Below, piece by piece: positions 23,356 to 32,213 of a DNA stretch of 42,960 nucleotides. The position numbers and the translations under genes are program-made. Source of the stretch: a virus. The notes beneath the pieces are model-generated. The model was not told the DNA's origin, made no database searches, and saw only the letters and a list, made by a program, of their open reading frames with translations. The DNA is taken from positions 1-42,960 of the IMG/VR virus record IMGVR_UViG_3300035670_000452; one strand, written 5' to 3'. The stretch's first letter is position 1; every line of letters begins with the position of its first letter.

Positions 23356-24846
23356 ATGCCCGCGAAGCTCGAAGAAATCACCGCTACCTACCTCCGGGAG
23401 CGGTTCCGCTGGGACGACGTGGCAATCGTCGCGTGCTGGTGCAACGGTGAGATCAGCGATGAAATCGCGGTCAAGGTCACCTGCGACCCGGACGAGTTGA
23501 AGCAAGAGCAGGAGTACCGATGGCTGGGCCGCTGGACGACACACGCAAAGTACGGACGGCAGTTCCACGCACAGTCGTTTGTATTAAAGCTCCCGCACGG
23601 CCGGACTGGGGTTATCAGTTATCTTCGCGACGCCGGTGAGGGGCTGGGCTTCGGAGCCGCGCGGGCCGCCAGGTGCTGGGAGGAATACGGATCGGACGCG
23701 GTACTGGTCTGCAGGGAGCGGCCGGGCGACGTGGTGGCCATGCTGGCGGCCCGCAAGCTGCCGATCACCGCGGAGAACATGGGGCTGATCGCGGCCAAGC
23801 TGACGGAGGACGCGGCCCTGGAAGCCTGCACGCTGGACCTGCTGGACGTACTGACCGGCCGCGGGTTCCCCAAGGCCACGGTGAGGGAGTGCGTTCGAGC
23901 CTGGGGCAACCGGGCCAGCCAGGTGGTGAGGCGTGACCCGTTCAAGCTGATGCGGTTCCGAGGCTGCGGATTCAAGCGGTGCGACGCAACCTGGCTGGAG
24001 TTGGGGTTGTCGCCGACGCGGTTGAAACGGCAGGCGTTGGCCGCGTGGTACAGCATCGCGAGGGATACGGACGGCCACACGTGGTTCGGCGACCTGCAGG
24101 CCGTGCGCGGTGTCGAGATGAGCATTGCCGGGGCTGATGTGAAGCCGGAGAAGGCACTGCGGCTGGCGGTCCGCGGCAAGGCTTTGGCGGAAATCAGGAC
24201 CGATGGGCCGAGCGGACCGGTGGCGACGGACGGGAAGACGCGGTGGGTGGCCGAGTGGAAGAAGGCACGGAACGAGGGAGAGTTGGCGGCGTTGGTGGCG
24301 GATGCGCGGCGCGAGGCCGTATGCGATGCTCTGGTACTCTTCCGTACCATTGTCGGATTTGATGGATACCGAGTATCGACCGACGGAGCGATTGAAAGCT
24401 GCTGGTCCAACAGCGGAGGCATGCGCGAATATTGGAAGGAGGTATCGCTGGAAGAAATCAAGGGTGGATACATGCGAGTTCGATTGCGTGTTGCCCTAAG
24501 GGAATACGTTCACGCGCAAGTGTCGCATCTTGTTCTTGAAACATTCGTAGGAAAACGGCCACTGGACGCTGTTTGTTGTCATCGCGACGGAAACACGAAG
24601 AACAACGCGTTGAGAAATCTTAGGTGGGACAGCAGACCAGCAAACGAAGAAGACAAAAAGCTTGTCGGAACGCATCAAACTGGAAGCAAGAACCCGGCTG
24701 CGAAGCTCACGGAAGAAGATGCAATTAAGATCCGCAGCATGTACGACGTTGGCGACGTGAGCACGTATCAACTTGCCAAGAAATTTGGCGTTGATCGAAG
24801 CATCATAGCCGATATCGTCAACCGGAAACTGTGGAGGCATGTATGA
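23356..24846 (+). CDS. RecD2-type helicase N-terminal part fused to HNH endonuclease
   Basis: A 496-residue protein. Residues about 1-320 resemble the N-terminal region of RecD2-type helicases (YRWLGRWTTHAKYGRQF early on, RDPFKLMRFRGCGFKRCD near 194-211), without any ATPase motif. From about residue 327 the sequence becomes a NUMOD4-HNH homing endonuclease: IVGFDGYRVSTDG, then VHAQVSHLVLETFVG, CCHRDGNTKNN and NLRW, ending in a NUMOD-like HTH. There is no plausible start codon for the HNH part in this frame, so it is made as a fusion. The helicase core continues in a separate gene that overlaps the stop by 4 bases in another frame. The insertion is visibly less GC-rich than its surroundings. 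Confidence 0.8.
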   Translation: MPAKLEEITATYLRERFRWDDVAIVACWCNGEISDEIAVKVTCDPDELKQEQEYRWLGRWTTHAKYGRQFHAQSFVLKLPHGRTGVISYLRDAGEGLGFGAARAARCWEEYGSDAVLVCRERPGDVVAMLAARKLPITAENMGLIAAKLTEDAALEACTLDLLDVLTGRGFPKATVRECVRAWGNRASQVVRRDPFKLMRFRGCGFKRCDATWLELGLSPTRLKRQALAAWYSIARDTDGHTWFGDLQAVRGVEMSIAGADVKPEKALRLAVRGKALAEIRTDGPSGPVATDGKTRWVAEWKKARNEGELAALVADARREAVCDALVLFRTIVGFDGYRVSTDGAIESCWSNSGGMREYWKEVSLEEIKGGYMRVRLRVALREYVHAQVSHLVLETFVGKRPLDAVCCHRDGNTKNNALRNLRWDSRPANEEDKKLVGTHQTGSKNPAAKLTEEDAIKIRSMYDVGDVSTYQLAKKFGVDRSIIADIVNRKLWRHV

Positions 24847-26228
24847 GCTGGCCACTTCCGATCGATCTTGCAGACAGGGTGTCGGATCACCAGCGAGCGG
24901 AATATTGGAAGGCAACACAAGGAACAATTGGCATCCTTGGCGGTGGGCCGGGATGTGGGAAAACGTTTCTGGTTGGTGCAGTAATTGAAGCGTTGGCAAA
25001 ATCAACTGGCCTGAACCAGATCGCAATCGGGGCACCCACGGGCAAGGCCGCCGTCCGCGTCACAGAAACTCTCAGCACCCACGGAATCCCCCTCCGCGCC
25101 CGCACGTGGCACAGCTTACTCCGTGGCGGCACAGACGGCGGGTTCCTCTACACGACCGGCAACCCGCTTCCGTATCGCGTGCTGATCGGCGACGAGAGTA
25201 GCATGGTTGATCTTGATTTAATGGCCAGCATTTTCCGGGCCCGGGCGCAAGGAACGCTCGTCCTCCTGGTTGGCGACGTGAACCAGCTTCCGCCAGTCGG
25301 CCACGGGGCACCGCTCCGTGATCTGATCGCGGCCGGGCTGCCGTGCGGAATCCTGGAAGAGATCAAACGCAACAGCGGTGGCATCGTCGAAGCCTGCGAC
25401 GCGATCCGCCGCGGCAAACGCTGGACCTGCGGGGACAACCTCCGGCTGGTGGATTGTTCGACCCCGGACGGGCAGATTGCCGCGATGCTGGCCAATATCC
25501 ACGCCGCACGCGTGGCCGGGGCCGATCCGATCTGGGACTGCCAGGTGGTCTGCCCAGTTAACAAGAAGTCACCGCTGGCCAGAAAAACGCTCAACGGGAT
25601 CCTCCAACGGGAGTTGAACCCGCGCGGAGAAACCGCCGGAGGCTCGCCGTTCCGCGTTGGTGACAAGCTGGTCAATTCCGCCAATGGCCGGTTCCCAGTT
25701 GTGGATTTCGACAGCACAGATCCAGAGGCAGACGTGAGCGATCGCGGAGAGGCGTATTGCGCAAATGGCGAACTCGCCAGAGTGCTGCACGTTGAGGATC
25801 GGTTGACGATCGTTCAACTCGACAACCCCAAACGAGTCATCAAGATTCCGCGAGGCAAAACTACATCCCCAGCAGGAAGTGAAGGAGAGTCCCAAGAGCA
25901 AGCCGGGGCCGGCGACGACGATCAGCCGGATAAGACCGGAACCGGCTGCTCCTGGGATCTGGGGTACTGCCTCAGCGTCCACAAATCCCAGGGCTCGGAG
26001 TGGCCCACGGTGCTGGTGATGCTGGACGAATACCCGGGGGCCCGCATGGTGGCAAGTCGTGAATGGCTCTACACCGCCATCAGCCGGGCCAAGTCTCAGT
26101 GTGTGCTGATCGGGAAGAAGGCCACGGCCGACGCGATGTGCCGGAGGCAGGCAATCTGGCAGCGGAAAACGTTGCTGAAGGAACGGCTGTTGGTCGAGGT
26201 CGCCAAGAGGGAGCTTGCGGAACTATGA
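24843..26228 (+). CDS. RecD2-type helicase, SF1 core (split C-terminal part)
   Basis: A 461-residue ATP-dependent DNA helicase core. ATG 24843 overlaps the preceding stop (ATGA) and follows GGAGG by 5 bases. Walker A ILGGGPGCGKT (31-41), Walker B IGDESSMVD (about 115-123), motif III GDVNQLPP, late motifs LSVHKSQGSEW and TAISRAKSQC. It starts with SDHQRAEYW, the segment that normally follows the N-terminal domain directly, so the protein is half of a gene split by the HNH insertion. Function presumably requires assembly with the first product. The first ~60 codons have lower G+C than the rest, possibly co-converted with the HNH gene. Confidence 0.88.
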   Translation: MSWPLPIDLADRVSDHQRAEYWKATQGTIGILGGGPGCGKTFLVGAVIEALAKSTGLNQIAIGAPTGKAAVRVTETLSTHGIPLRARTWHSLLRGGTDGGFLYTTGNPLPYRVLIGDESSMVDLDLMASIFRARAQGTLVLLVGDVNQLPPVGHGAPLRDLIAAGLPCGILEEIKRNSGGIVEACDAIRRGKRWTCGDNLRLVDCSTPDGQIAAMLANIHAARVAGADPIWDCQVVCPVNKKSPLARKTLNGILQRELNPRGETAGGSPFRVGDKLVNSANGRFPVVDFDSTDPEADVSDRGEAYCANGELARVLHVEDRLTIVQLDNPKRVIKIPRGKTTSPAGSEGESQEQAGAGDDDQPDKTGTGCSWDLGYCLSVHKSQGSEWPTVLVMLDEYPGARMVASREWLYTAISRAKSQCVLIGKKATADAMCRRQAIWQRKTLLKERLLVEVAKRELAEL

Positions 26229-26827
26229 CCACGACAACCACCACAACCATCCCCAACCCGCCGAAGCCGCTGACGCTCCCGTGGCGCGTCGTTGTCGACA
26301 CCGCTGAGCAGGCCCCGTTCACGTTCACCGATCTGCGGTCAGATTCCTCGCGCGGCAACCGGCCGCTGATTATTGAGACCGTCCGCCGATCCATTGGTCG
26401 GCATCCCGTGGGCATGGGAGACTACTCCCTGGAATCCGCGGACGGTGTTACCTCCTACGTCGGATGGTGCAACGTCGAACGCAAGAGCCGCGAAGACTGC
26501 CAAACAACCATCCTGGGGTTCGGCGACGGGCACCGAGACCGGTTCGAGCAGGAATTGGACAACTTGAGCCGCCTGTGCATTGGTGGCGGGTGCGCGATGA
26601 TCGTGGTTGAGTGCTCGTTCGAGCAACTGATCTCCACCGCACCGCAGTACGGCCAGAAGACGGCCGGGCAAAACGCCAAGACGCTGTTGCGATCCGTGCT
26701 GGCCTACCAGCAGGACTACCGCGTCCCGTGGCTGTTCGCCGGGAGCCGGCGCATGGCAGAGATCGCGACGTTTAGATTTTTGGAGAGGTTTTGGAAACAT
26801 CATCACGGAAAGGACTCAGCCCAATGA
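26225..26827 (+). CDS. ERCC4-family nuclease
   Basis: A 200-residue protein starting at the ATGA overlap with the helicase stop. VVVDTAEQAPF (Asp25), then NVERKSRED (Glu85, Arg86, Lys87, Asp91) are the active-site motifs of XPF/ERCC4-type nucleases; FEQELDNLSRL and a terminal WLFAGSRRMAE follow. No helicase or helix-hairpin-helix is attached. Such small phage enzymes may resolve recombination intermediates or cut flaps, matching neighbours RecD, RecT and SSB. The Thr run at the N-terminus is simply low complexity. Confidence 0.8.
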   Translation: MTTTTTTTIPNPPKPLTLPWRVVVDTAEQAPFTFTDLRSDSSRGNRPLIIETVRRSIGRHPVGMGDYSLESADGVTSYVGWCNVERKSREDCQTTILGFGDGHRDRFEQELDNLSRLCIGGGCAMIVVECSFEQLISTAPQYGQKTAGQNAKTLLRSVLAYQQDYRVPWLFAGSRRMAEIATFRFLERFWKHHHGKDSAQ

Positions 26828-27879
26828 CAATGACACTCGAAATGCCATCCACCGCGATTGAAGACACCCCGTCCACCATCCCGTTTGCCGTGGTCGGAGA
26901 TTCCGAAGACGCGGCCGGCGCGGCGGAGCTGCTGGAATCCGCAGCGGACGACGGAACGGAAGACGACGGGACGCAACTTGACGAGACCGAGCAACCGGAG
27001 CCGGCGGCTGGCGGGTGTGTTGTGCCTCGCGACGATCAGCCTGCGGAGATGGGACCGCAAGCAGAGCCCGCCAGCCAGCCGGAGGCCATTGCCGCAACGG
27101 CTGACAAGCCCAGCCAGGAGGAGAAACAAGCCAAAGCCCGCGAACGATACCTGCGATCGAAGGCCAATCTGGAAGAGCACATCGCGGCCCTGACGATCGA
27201 AGAGGCCAAGCTGAAGGCCCAGGCGAAGCGGGCGAAGAAAGAGCGCGAAGTCCTGACGGAACAACTCTCGGACATGATCGACTCCTGGGAGAACGGCGAC
27301 GACGACGGCGACGAAGAGATCAACGAAGACAAGGGCGAGCCGGCCACGGCTGGCAGGGATGCTGCCGGAATAGGAGCCGAGCAGCTGACCGCTGAGGAGA
27401 ACGCGGACCCCGCCGGCCAGCCGGCTACGGATGCTTCAACGGCTGCCACACAGGCCGCAAACGACGCCGCCGAGCAGGCCCGGTATCGCAAGGTACTGGA
27501 ATCCGCCAGCATCGCTGAGCTTCGGCTGCCGGCAAAGGTCCAAGAGAAGCTGGAGGAGGCCGGTGCAGTGAATATCTGGAAGCTCGAACAGCTCCGCTCG
27601 GACATCGCCCTGGGCCGCGAGAAGTGGCCTAAGGGGATCGGGCCGGCGAAGGTGACGGATATCGAAGACGCAATCATGCGGTGGATGGCCAGTAACTCCG
27701 ATACGTGGGCTCCGAATCAACGCGAGGCGATCACAGCGGAGGACTCGTTGCAGGCCGCCAACGATGCGGTGGAGCAGCAGCAGGACGCCGAACGGGCCGC
27801 GGAGGTCACGGAAGATAATCCGCCGCCGGAGTCGGTTGCCACGGCAACGGACGATCGCGACCCGCTGGACGATCTGTAA
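26824..27879 (+). CDS. Coiled-coil protein with RNA polymerase alpha-CTD-like HhH domain
   Basis: A 351-residue acidic protein (ATG 26824, overlapping the previous stop). Disordered acidic N-terminus; coiled coil at about 95-150 (KANLEEHIAALTIEEAKLKAQ); second disordered stretch; then at about 225-290 a compact HhH unit, IAELRLPAKVQEKLEEAGAV, GIGPAKVTDIEDAIMRW, closely resembling the RNA polymerase alpha C-terminal domain. The end RDPLDDL is an acidic tip like that of the SSB-like protein. It may contact DNA or the host polymerase, or a replication partner; both are inference. Confidence 0.6.
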   Translation: MTMTLEMPSTAIEDTPSTIPFAVVGDSEDAAGAAELLESAADDGTEDDGTQLDETEQPEPAAGGCVVPRDDQPAEMGPQAEPASQPEAIAATADKPSQEEKQAKARERYLRSKANLEEHIAALTIEEAKLKAQAKRAKKEREVLTEQLSDMIDSWENGDDDGDEEINEDKGEPATAGRDAAGIGAEQLTAEENADPAGQPATDASTAATQAANDAAEQARYRKVLESASIAELRLPAKVQEKLEEAGAVNIWKLEQLRSDIALGREKWPKGIGPAKVTDIEDAIMRWMASNSDTWAPNQREAITAEDSLQAANDAVEQQQDAERAAEVTEDNPPPESVATATDDRDPLDDL

Positions 27880-27937
27880 CAGCCTGCAACTGCCTGCACC
27901 GCTCCGCGACGATCTGCACCGCAACAGGACGCGACAC

Positions 27938-30436
27938 ATGGCACGGACCGCCCACCAGCCAAAATCCAAACAGCCGAGCATCGTCCCGACGATCAAGGAC
28001 GCGGCCCGCGGCCGATGGGCGGAGATCCTCGCGACGGTGGGCGGGTTCGACGCGGACTCGCTTGACGGCAGCCACCACCCCTGCCCCAAGTGCGGCGGCA
28101 GGGACCGGTTCCGGTTCAGCGATCAGGACGGCGACGGCTCGATCATCTGCAACCAGTGTGCCCGCCGGACGTGCGGCGACGGTCTGGCGTCGATTGGCTG
28201 GCTCACCGGCTGGACGTTCCCGGAGGTCGTGCGACGAGTGGCCCAGCACCTGGGGATTGGGGTCAACGCCGCGAGCCCTGGCGCCAGCGGCAACGGAAAG
28301 CCGCAGGTCGACCCGGCCAAGGACTTGCAGTTCCTTCCGTGGTCAGACGCTGTGGCAGCGATCTTCTGCCAGGCCAAGCGACCGATCACGCCAGCGGCCA
28401 TCGTTGCAGCCGGGGGCCGGCTGGCACGCTACCGAAAGCAATACACCGTAATCGCACTCCCGGTAGTCGGACCCGACTTTGGATCCGCTCCTGTCGGCTG
28501 GGTGCTCTACAACGCGACCGGCGGCACCCTGCCGAAGTGGTCGAAGGACGGAAAAACCAGCCAGGTCAAGGTAAAGCTGACGCACGGGAGCCGGCCAGGA
28601 CTGATCGGAACTCTGGACCGACTGGCTGAATCCACCACGGCAGTAAAGGTCGAAGGGCCATCAGACCTGCTGGCCATGTTGTCGCTGCCTGATCTGCCTC
28701 CCGGAACTGCAGCAATCACCAACGCGATGGGCGCCGGCGAGATCCCGCAGACCTGGATGGTTCAGCGGTTGGCCGAAAAAACCGTCTACGTGGTCGGGGA
28801 TGCAGATCAACCTGGCCAGAAGGGGGCCGAAGCCTGGGCTGCGGCTGCAGCGGCAATCGCGGGCGAGGTCCGGATCCCAAAACTCCCCTACGACGTCACC
28901 GAAACGCACGGAAAAGACCTGCGGGACTGGATCTCCGCAGGGTACAGCTGGGCGGACCTGCAGCAACTGGCCGGCGATGCCAAGCCGCTGTCACGTGACT
29001 CCGCAGTCCCACTCCCGGAGTCGATTGACGATCCCCATCGGTTGGCTCGGCTGAATCTCGAACGGTACGCTACGTCCACCGAGGGCCGGACGCTCCGATT
29101 CTGGCGGTCCGAGTGGTACGTCTGGAAGCGGAACCGATACCGGCGAATCTCGGAGGATGACCTGCGGGCAAAGCTGTCGACCAGCATCAAGGCAGAGTTT
29201 GACCGAGCCTACCGGGACGGCGAAGTAGATGAGGTTCGCCGGGTGACCGGCGGCATCGTGTCCAATGTCCTGGGGGCCACGGCCAGCCTGACTATCATGT
29301 CCCCGGAAATCGAGTTCGGGACGTGGATCGAAGATCGGCGGCGCCGGGCCTACGTCAGCATGACGAACGGGATCCTCGACTTGGACGCCGTAATGTCTGG
29401 GAAAGACGAGTCGGAATGCCTGATTCAGCACTCACCGAACTGGTTTTCCTTGGTCGCATTGCCCTACCAATTCGATAGCAACGCTGGTTCCGAGCCCGCC
29501 ACCTGGCTGAAGTACCTCGACCGCGTGATGGAAGGGGACCAGGAGCGGATAGCGATCCTCCAGGAGTGGGCCGGCTACCTACTACTCCCGGATACCGGGC
29601 ATCAGCGGTTCGTCGTCCTGGAGGGCGACGGGGCCAACGGGAAGAGTGTCTACTGCGCGGCAATGACCGCCATGCTGGGCGGCGACAACGTGAGCAATAT
29701 TCAGCTCGAAGTCTTCGGCGATCGTTTCAGCCGGACCGAAACACTGGGGAAGCTCTGCAACGTCTGCGGCGACGTGGGTGAGATCGACAAGGTGAGCGAA
29801 GGGTACGTCAAAAGTTTCACCAGCGGTGATCGCATGTACTTCGACCGCAAAGGGATCAGCGGTCTCAACGTGGTTCCCACGGCCCGTCTGACGCTGGCCT
29901 GCAACACCAGACCTCGATTCTCCGACCGATCGGATGGGATATGGCGCCGGATGCTGCTGGTTCCGTTCCGTGTGCAAATCCCGGAAGAGGAACGGGTGAT
30001 CGGAATGGACAAGATCGATTGGTGGGAGCAATCCGGGGAGCTTCCGGCCATCCTAAATTGGGCCATCCTGGGGCTTGCAAGGCTGCGACAGCAGGGGCGG
30101 TTCACCCGGTCAAGACTGGTGGAGCAGACTCGCGAAGAATACCGAGAGGAGATGAACCCTGCGAGGATGTTTCTTAAGCAGTTTTTGGAGGAATCGAGAT
30201 CTGGCGAAACGCCGACGAGACTGGTCTATCAGTTCTACGCGGGGTGGATTCGGGAGAACGGATACAAGCCACTCTCGGAGCGACAATTCGGAAAAGAGGT
30301 CCATCGGGTGTTTCGCACGTCGCTTCGACGAATTGGAACGAGGGACAATCGGTCGTACTGTTACGAGGGAATCCAATTCACAACGGACGAAATTTGCGGA
30401 GTGAAGATACAAGAGAAAAACTTGCCTGGATTCTGA
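27938..30436 (+). CDS. Primase-helicase (zinc finger, TOPRIM-like, SF3)
   Basis: An 832-residue replication protein; ATG 27938 is chosen as the start of recognisable sequence. N-terminal zinc ribbon of T7-primase type with Cys49, Cys52, Cys71, Cys74. TOPRIM-like region near 235-300 (VKVEGPSDLLAML, YVVGDADQPGQKG). C-terminal phage/plasmid P4-type SF3 helicase: Walker A GDGANGKS near 564-571, Walker B-like GDVGEID near 606, then LACNTRPRFSDRSDGIWRR near 652-670. It primes and unwinds at the phage origin. The adjacent downstream sequence has iteron-like repeats. Confidence 0.9.
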   Translation: MARTAHQPKSKQPSIVPTIKDAARGRWAEILATVGGFDADSLDGSHHPCPKCGGRDRFRFSDQDGDGSIICNQCARRTCGDGLASIGWLTGWTFPEVVRRVAQHLGIGVNAASPGASGNGKPQVDPAKDLQFLPWSDAVAAIFCQAKRPITPAAIVAAGGRLARYRKQYTVIALPVVGPDFGSAPVGWVLYNATGGTLPKWSKDGKTSQVKVKLTHGSRPGLIGTLDRLAESTTAVKVEGPSDLLAMLSLPDLPPGTAAITNAMGAGEIPQTWMVQRLAEKTVYVVGDADQPGQKGAEAWAAAAAAIAGEVRIPKLPYDVTETHGKDLRDWISAGYSWADLQQLAGDAKPLSRDSAVPLPESIDDPHRLARLNLERYATSTEGRTLRFWRSEWYVWKRNRYRRISEDDLRAKLSTSIKAEFDRAYRDGEVDEVRRVTGGIVSNVLGATASLTIMSPEIEFGTWIEDRRRRAYVSMTNGILDLDAVMSGKDESECLIQHSPNWFSLVALPYQFDSNAGSEPATWLKYLDRVMEGDQERIAILQEWAGYLLLPDTGHQRFVVLEGDGANGKSVYCAAMTAMLGGDNVSNIQLEVFGDRFSRTETLGKLCNVCGDVGEIDKVSEGYVKSFTSGDRMYFDRKGISGLNVVPTARLTLACNTRPRFSDRSDGIWRRMLLVPFRVQIPEEERVIGMDKIDWWEQSGELPAILNWAILGLARLRQQGRFTRSRLVEQTREEYREEMNPARMFLKQFLEESRSGETPTRLVYQFYAGWIRENGYKPLSERQFGKEVHRVFRTSLRRIGTRDNRSYCYEGIQFTTDEICGVKIQEKNLPGF

Positions 30437-30605
30437 ATGGACACAATGGACACGGTGTCCATGAAGTCCACGGTGTCCATACATTCCTATTACCTCGTAC
30501 ATTTCAAAAACAAGAAATAAAAGAGAGAAAAATAAGAAGAAAAAAAGGAAGGTCAAGAATATAAGGGATAGGGAGATCAATGGACACCGTAGCCACTGTG
30601 GACAC
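30437..30605. other. Candidate replication origin: iteron-like repeats and A-rich tract
   Basis: ATGGACAC occurs at 30437-30444, 30446-30453 and 30580-30587, with inverted copies (GTGTCCAT) at 30455-30462 and 30473-30480 and a near copy at 30598-30605. ATGGACAC-G-GTGTCCAT at 30446-30462 is a perfect palindrome. Between them (about 30500-30575) lies a purine- and A-rich tract that stands out sharply in this high-G+C sequence and could melt easily. It lies directly after the primase-helicase gene, a usual place for phage origins. A 27-codon frame across the first repeats is probably incidental. Confidence 0.6.
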
Positions 30606-30614
30606 GGAGCGAAA

Positions 30615-31106
30615 ATGCAAACTCTACTTGAAAAATTGTCGTTGCAGAAAAAACGAGAGCGGGAAAATGAAATTACGGCTCCCTGCTCCACCTGCGGTTG
30701 CCCTCTCCTCTGGCAGGACATCTACTCCGGCCCGTCCGGCCCGTGGCGGTGCTTCCACTGCCAGCCGCCGCCGCTGTGGCCCGCGGAGACGTTCGTCCGC
30801 CGCTGGGTTGATGTTCGGAACTCCCGGACCATCCAGCCAGCCACGGACGCGGCTGGCGAGGTCCTGGACGACCTGGCGGCATTCCAGCGGGACTGGGAGT
30901 GCTACGACCTGGCTGGAGGACTGGCCGGCGGCGAGGCCAACGGCGGCGCCCGGGTGGCGGTGATCCGGCGGCGAGGTAACGGACGGCACGTGTGCCCGCG
31001 CGATCAACCGCTGGCGGAATGGGTTGCGGGGTTGCGGACGCGATTGTTGGTGGAGGATCTGATTGCGGAAATCGTGGGAGTGTTGAATGAAAAGCACAAC
31101 GTTTGA
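30615..31106 (+). CDS. Small zinc-binding protein, unknown
   Basis: A 163-residue protein. A basic helix (LSLQKKRERENE) leads into a CSTCGCP...CFHC zinc ribbon at about 24-48, followed by a helical C-terminal part (VLDDLAAFQRDWECYDLAGG, then LLVEDLIAEIVGVL). It could bind DNA at the neighbouring origin region or be a regulator. I do not recognise the family. Ends 20 bases into the next gene. Confidence 0.5.
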   Translation: MQTLLEKLSLQKKRERENEITAPCSTCGCPLLWQDIYSGPSGPWRCFHCQPPPLWPAETFVRRWVDVRNSRTIQPATDAAGEVLDDLAAFQRDWECYDLAGGLAGGEANGGARVAVIRRRGNGRHVCPRDQPLAEWVAGLRTRLLVEDLIAEIVGVLNEKHNV

Positions 31107-31314
31107 GACCGGAGACCGCGTGCGTGTCGTCTGGGGACGATACCGCGGACAAGTTGGTTTGGTCGATTGGGTGTCTGGTATCCGTGGACCGAACGGCCGA
31201 TTGGTCGGAGTCCAACTCGACGGCCGACTGTTGGGTTTTGGACACGGTGAGCTGCGTAAATTAAGGCGTCGCGTATTCGTTGCGTGTCCGGCCGGTGCGA
31301 GGCATGGACCATGA
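31087..31314 (+). CDS. KOW-like small protein
   Basis: A 75-residue basic protein. FETGDRVRVVWGRYRGQVGLVDWV is a KOW/SH3-like motif as in NusG and ribosomal proteins; a beta barrel follows (VGVQLDGRLLGFG). The tail is basic. RNA or protein binding is likely, the partner unknown. The stop overlaps the next start (ATGA). Confidence 0.55.
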   Translation: MKSTTFETGDRVRVVWGRYRGQVGLVDWVSGIRGPNGRLVGVQLDGRLLGFGHGELRKLRRRVFVACPAGARHGP

Positions 31315-31601
31315 ACGAATTCGAAACAAAATCGAGCACCCGGCAGCAACAGCCAGTTATCGGGGATCGCGTTACACGGCGGTTGACGGCGTGGGAGATT
31401 GCCGCGAGGTGGTATCGACCGGAGGAGGTGCATCGGTGTATTTGCCAGACCGGAATGCCTTTGCGGCAGGAGAAGCTACAGGCGATTCCCCGCGACGTGT
31501 TCAGCGTGGAGTTCGCCGAGTGGCTGTGTGACCAGTACCGATTGGCGATGGCCAAGGGAATCCAGCTGGGGAGAGACGGTGACGAGGACTTTCCCCGATA
31601 A
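31311..31601 (+). CDS. Small hypothetical protein, coupled to KOW-like gene
   Basis: A 96-residue protein starting in an ATGA overlap. TAWEIAARWYRPEEVHRCICQTG then LRQEKLQAIPRDVFSVEFAEWLCDQYRLA is a helical, HTH-like pattern. Not recognised; its place between small early genes suggests a DNA-binding or host-interaction protein. Confidence 0.5.
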   Translation: MNEFETKSSTRQQQPVIGDRVTRRLTAWEIAARWYRPEEVHRCICQTGMPLRQEKLQAIPRDVFSVEFAEWLCDQYRLAMAKGIQLGRDGDEDFPR

Positions 31602-31625
31602 CGCCATAGGGATCAGGGGGCCGCG

Positions 31626-32213
31626 ATGACCGACAACACCAAACCGACAGGCGAGCCAGCGGCTCCCCTGCATCCCTTAGTTATCCGGCGTCTCCGTGTA
31701 GAGCGCTGGAGGCGCCGAGAGGCGGAGCGCAAATCCGATCAGTGGGAAGCCGTGGTAGCCGTCATGTGCTTGGCGCGTGCGATGCGTGACGGATTGCCTG
31801 AGTCTCGCGACCTGACGCGGATTGTGACGCTGGAGAAGGCCCGGTCCGTGCGATGGAAACGCGAGTTGCTGAACGAATTGCGCACAGGCCGTGAGGCCGT
31901 TAAATGCCTAGCGGCCGAGACGCGAGCGAAGGAATCCGCAGATCGCGATTTGCGGTCCGTGACACGTGACCGTGACCGTGTGGCTCGCGAGGCAGCGGAC
32001 GGAGCCAGGCGAGCGAAGGAAGTGATTCAGCGACAGGGCCAAAAGCTGATTGACGGGGCCGGATTTCACGACGGCCTCGTGTTGCTGGAGATGGCCCGTG
32101 TGCTGCTCAGCGGCGTGGAGCCGCCGAGCGAGGAGTGGCGACAGACGGCCGTGGATTGGTTCCGCGCGTATGACCGGGCGGTGCAGGTCACGGCCGGGAC
32201 GGTCGCCGGATAA
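31626..32213 (+). CDS. Coiled-coil hypothetical protein
   Basis: A 195-residue, strongly charged helical protein with GGGGG before the ATG. Arg/Glu-rich helices (RRLRVERWRRREAERK, then ESADRDLRSVTRDRDRVARE) suggest an extended coiled coil, and a Trp-rich C-terminus follows. No enzyme motif. The stop lies within a CCGGATAAC repeat. Function unknown. Confidence 0.5.
   Translation: MTDNTKPTGEPAAPLHPLVIRRLRVERWRRREAERKSDQWEAVVAVMCLARAMRDGLPESRDLTRIVTLEKARSVRWKRELLNELRTGREAVKCLAAETRAKESADRDLRSVTRDRDRVAREAADGARRAKEVIQRQGQKLIDGAGFHDGLVLLEMARVLLSGVEPPSEEWRQTAVDWFRAYDRAVQVTAGTVAG

Noticed and set aside
24203-24499. Possible separate start for the HNH endonuclease near 24320
   Set aside because: The ATG there is in a different frame from the HNH domain, and no start codon with a ribosome-binding site exists in the HNH frame.
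24330-24846. Group I intron or intein as explanation of the helicase interruption
   Set aside because: The insertion is filled by the HNH frame, leaving no space for a ribozyme core, and no intein N- or C-terminal splicing motifs are seen.
30437-30520. A 27-codon frame beginning MDTMDT after the primase stop
   Set aside because: It is generated by the ATGGACAC repeats and has no supporting ribosome-binding site or protein-like pattern beyond them.
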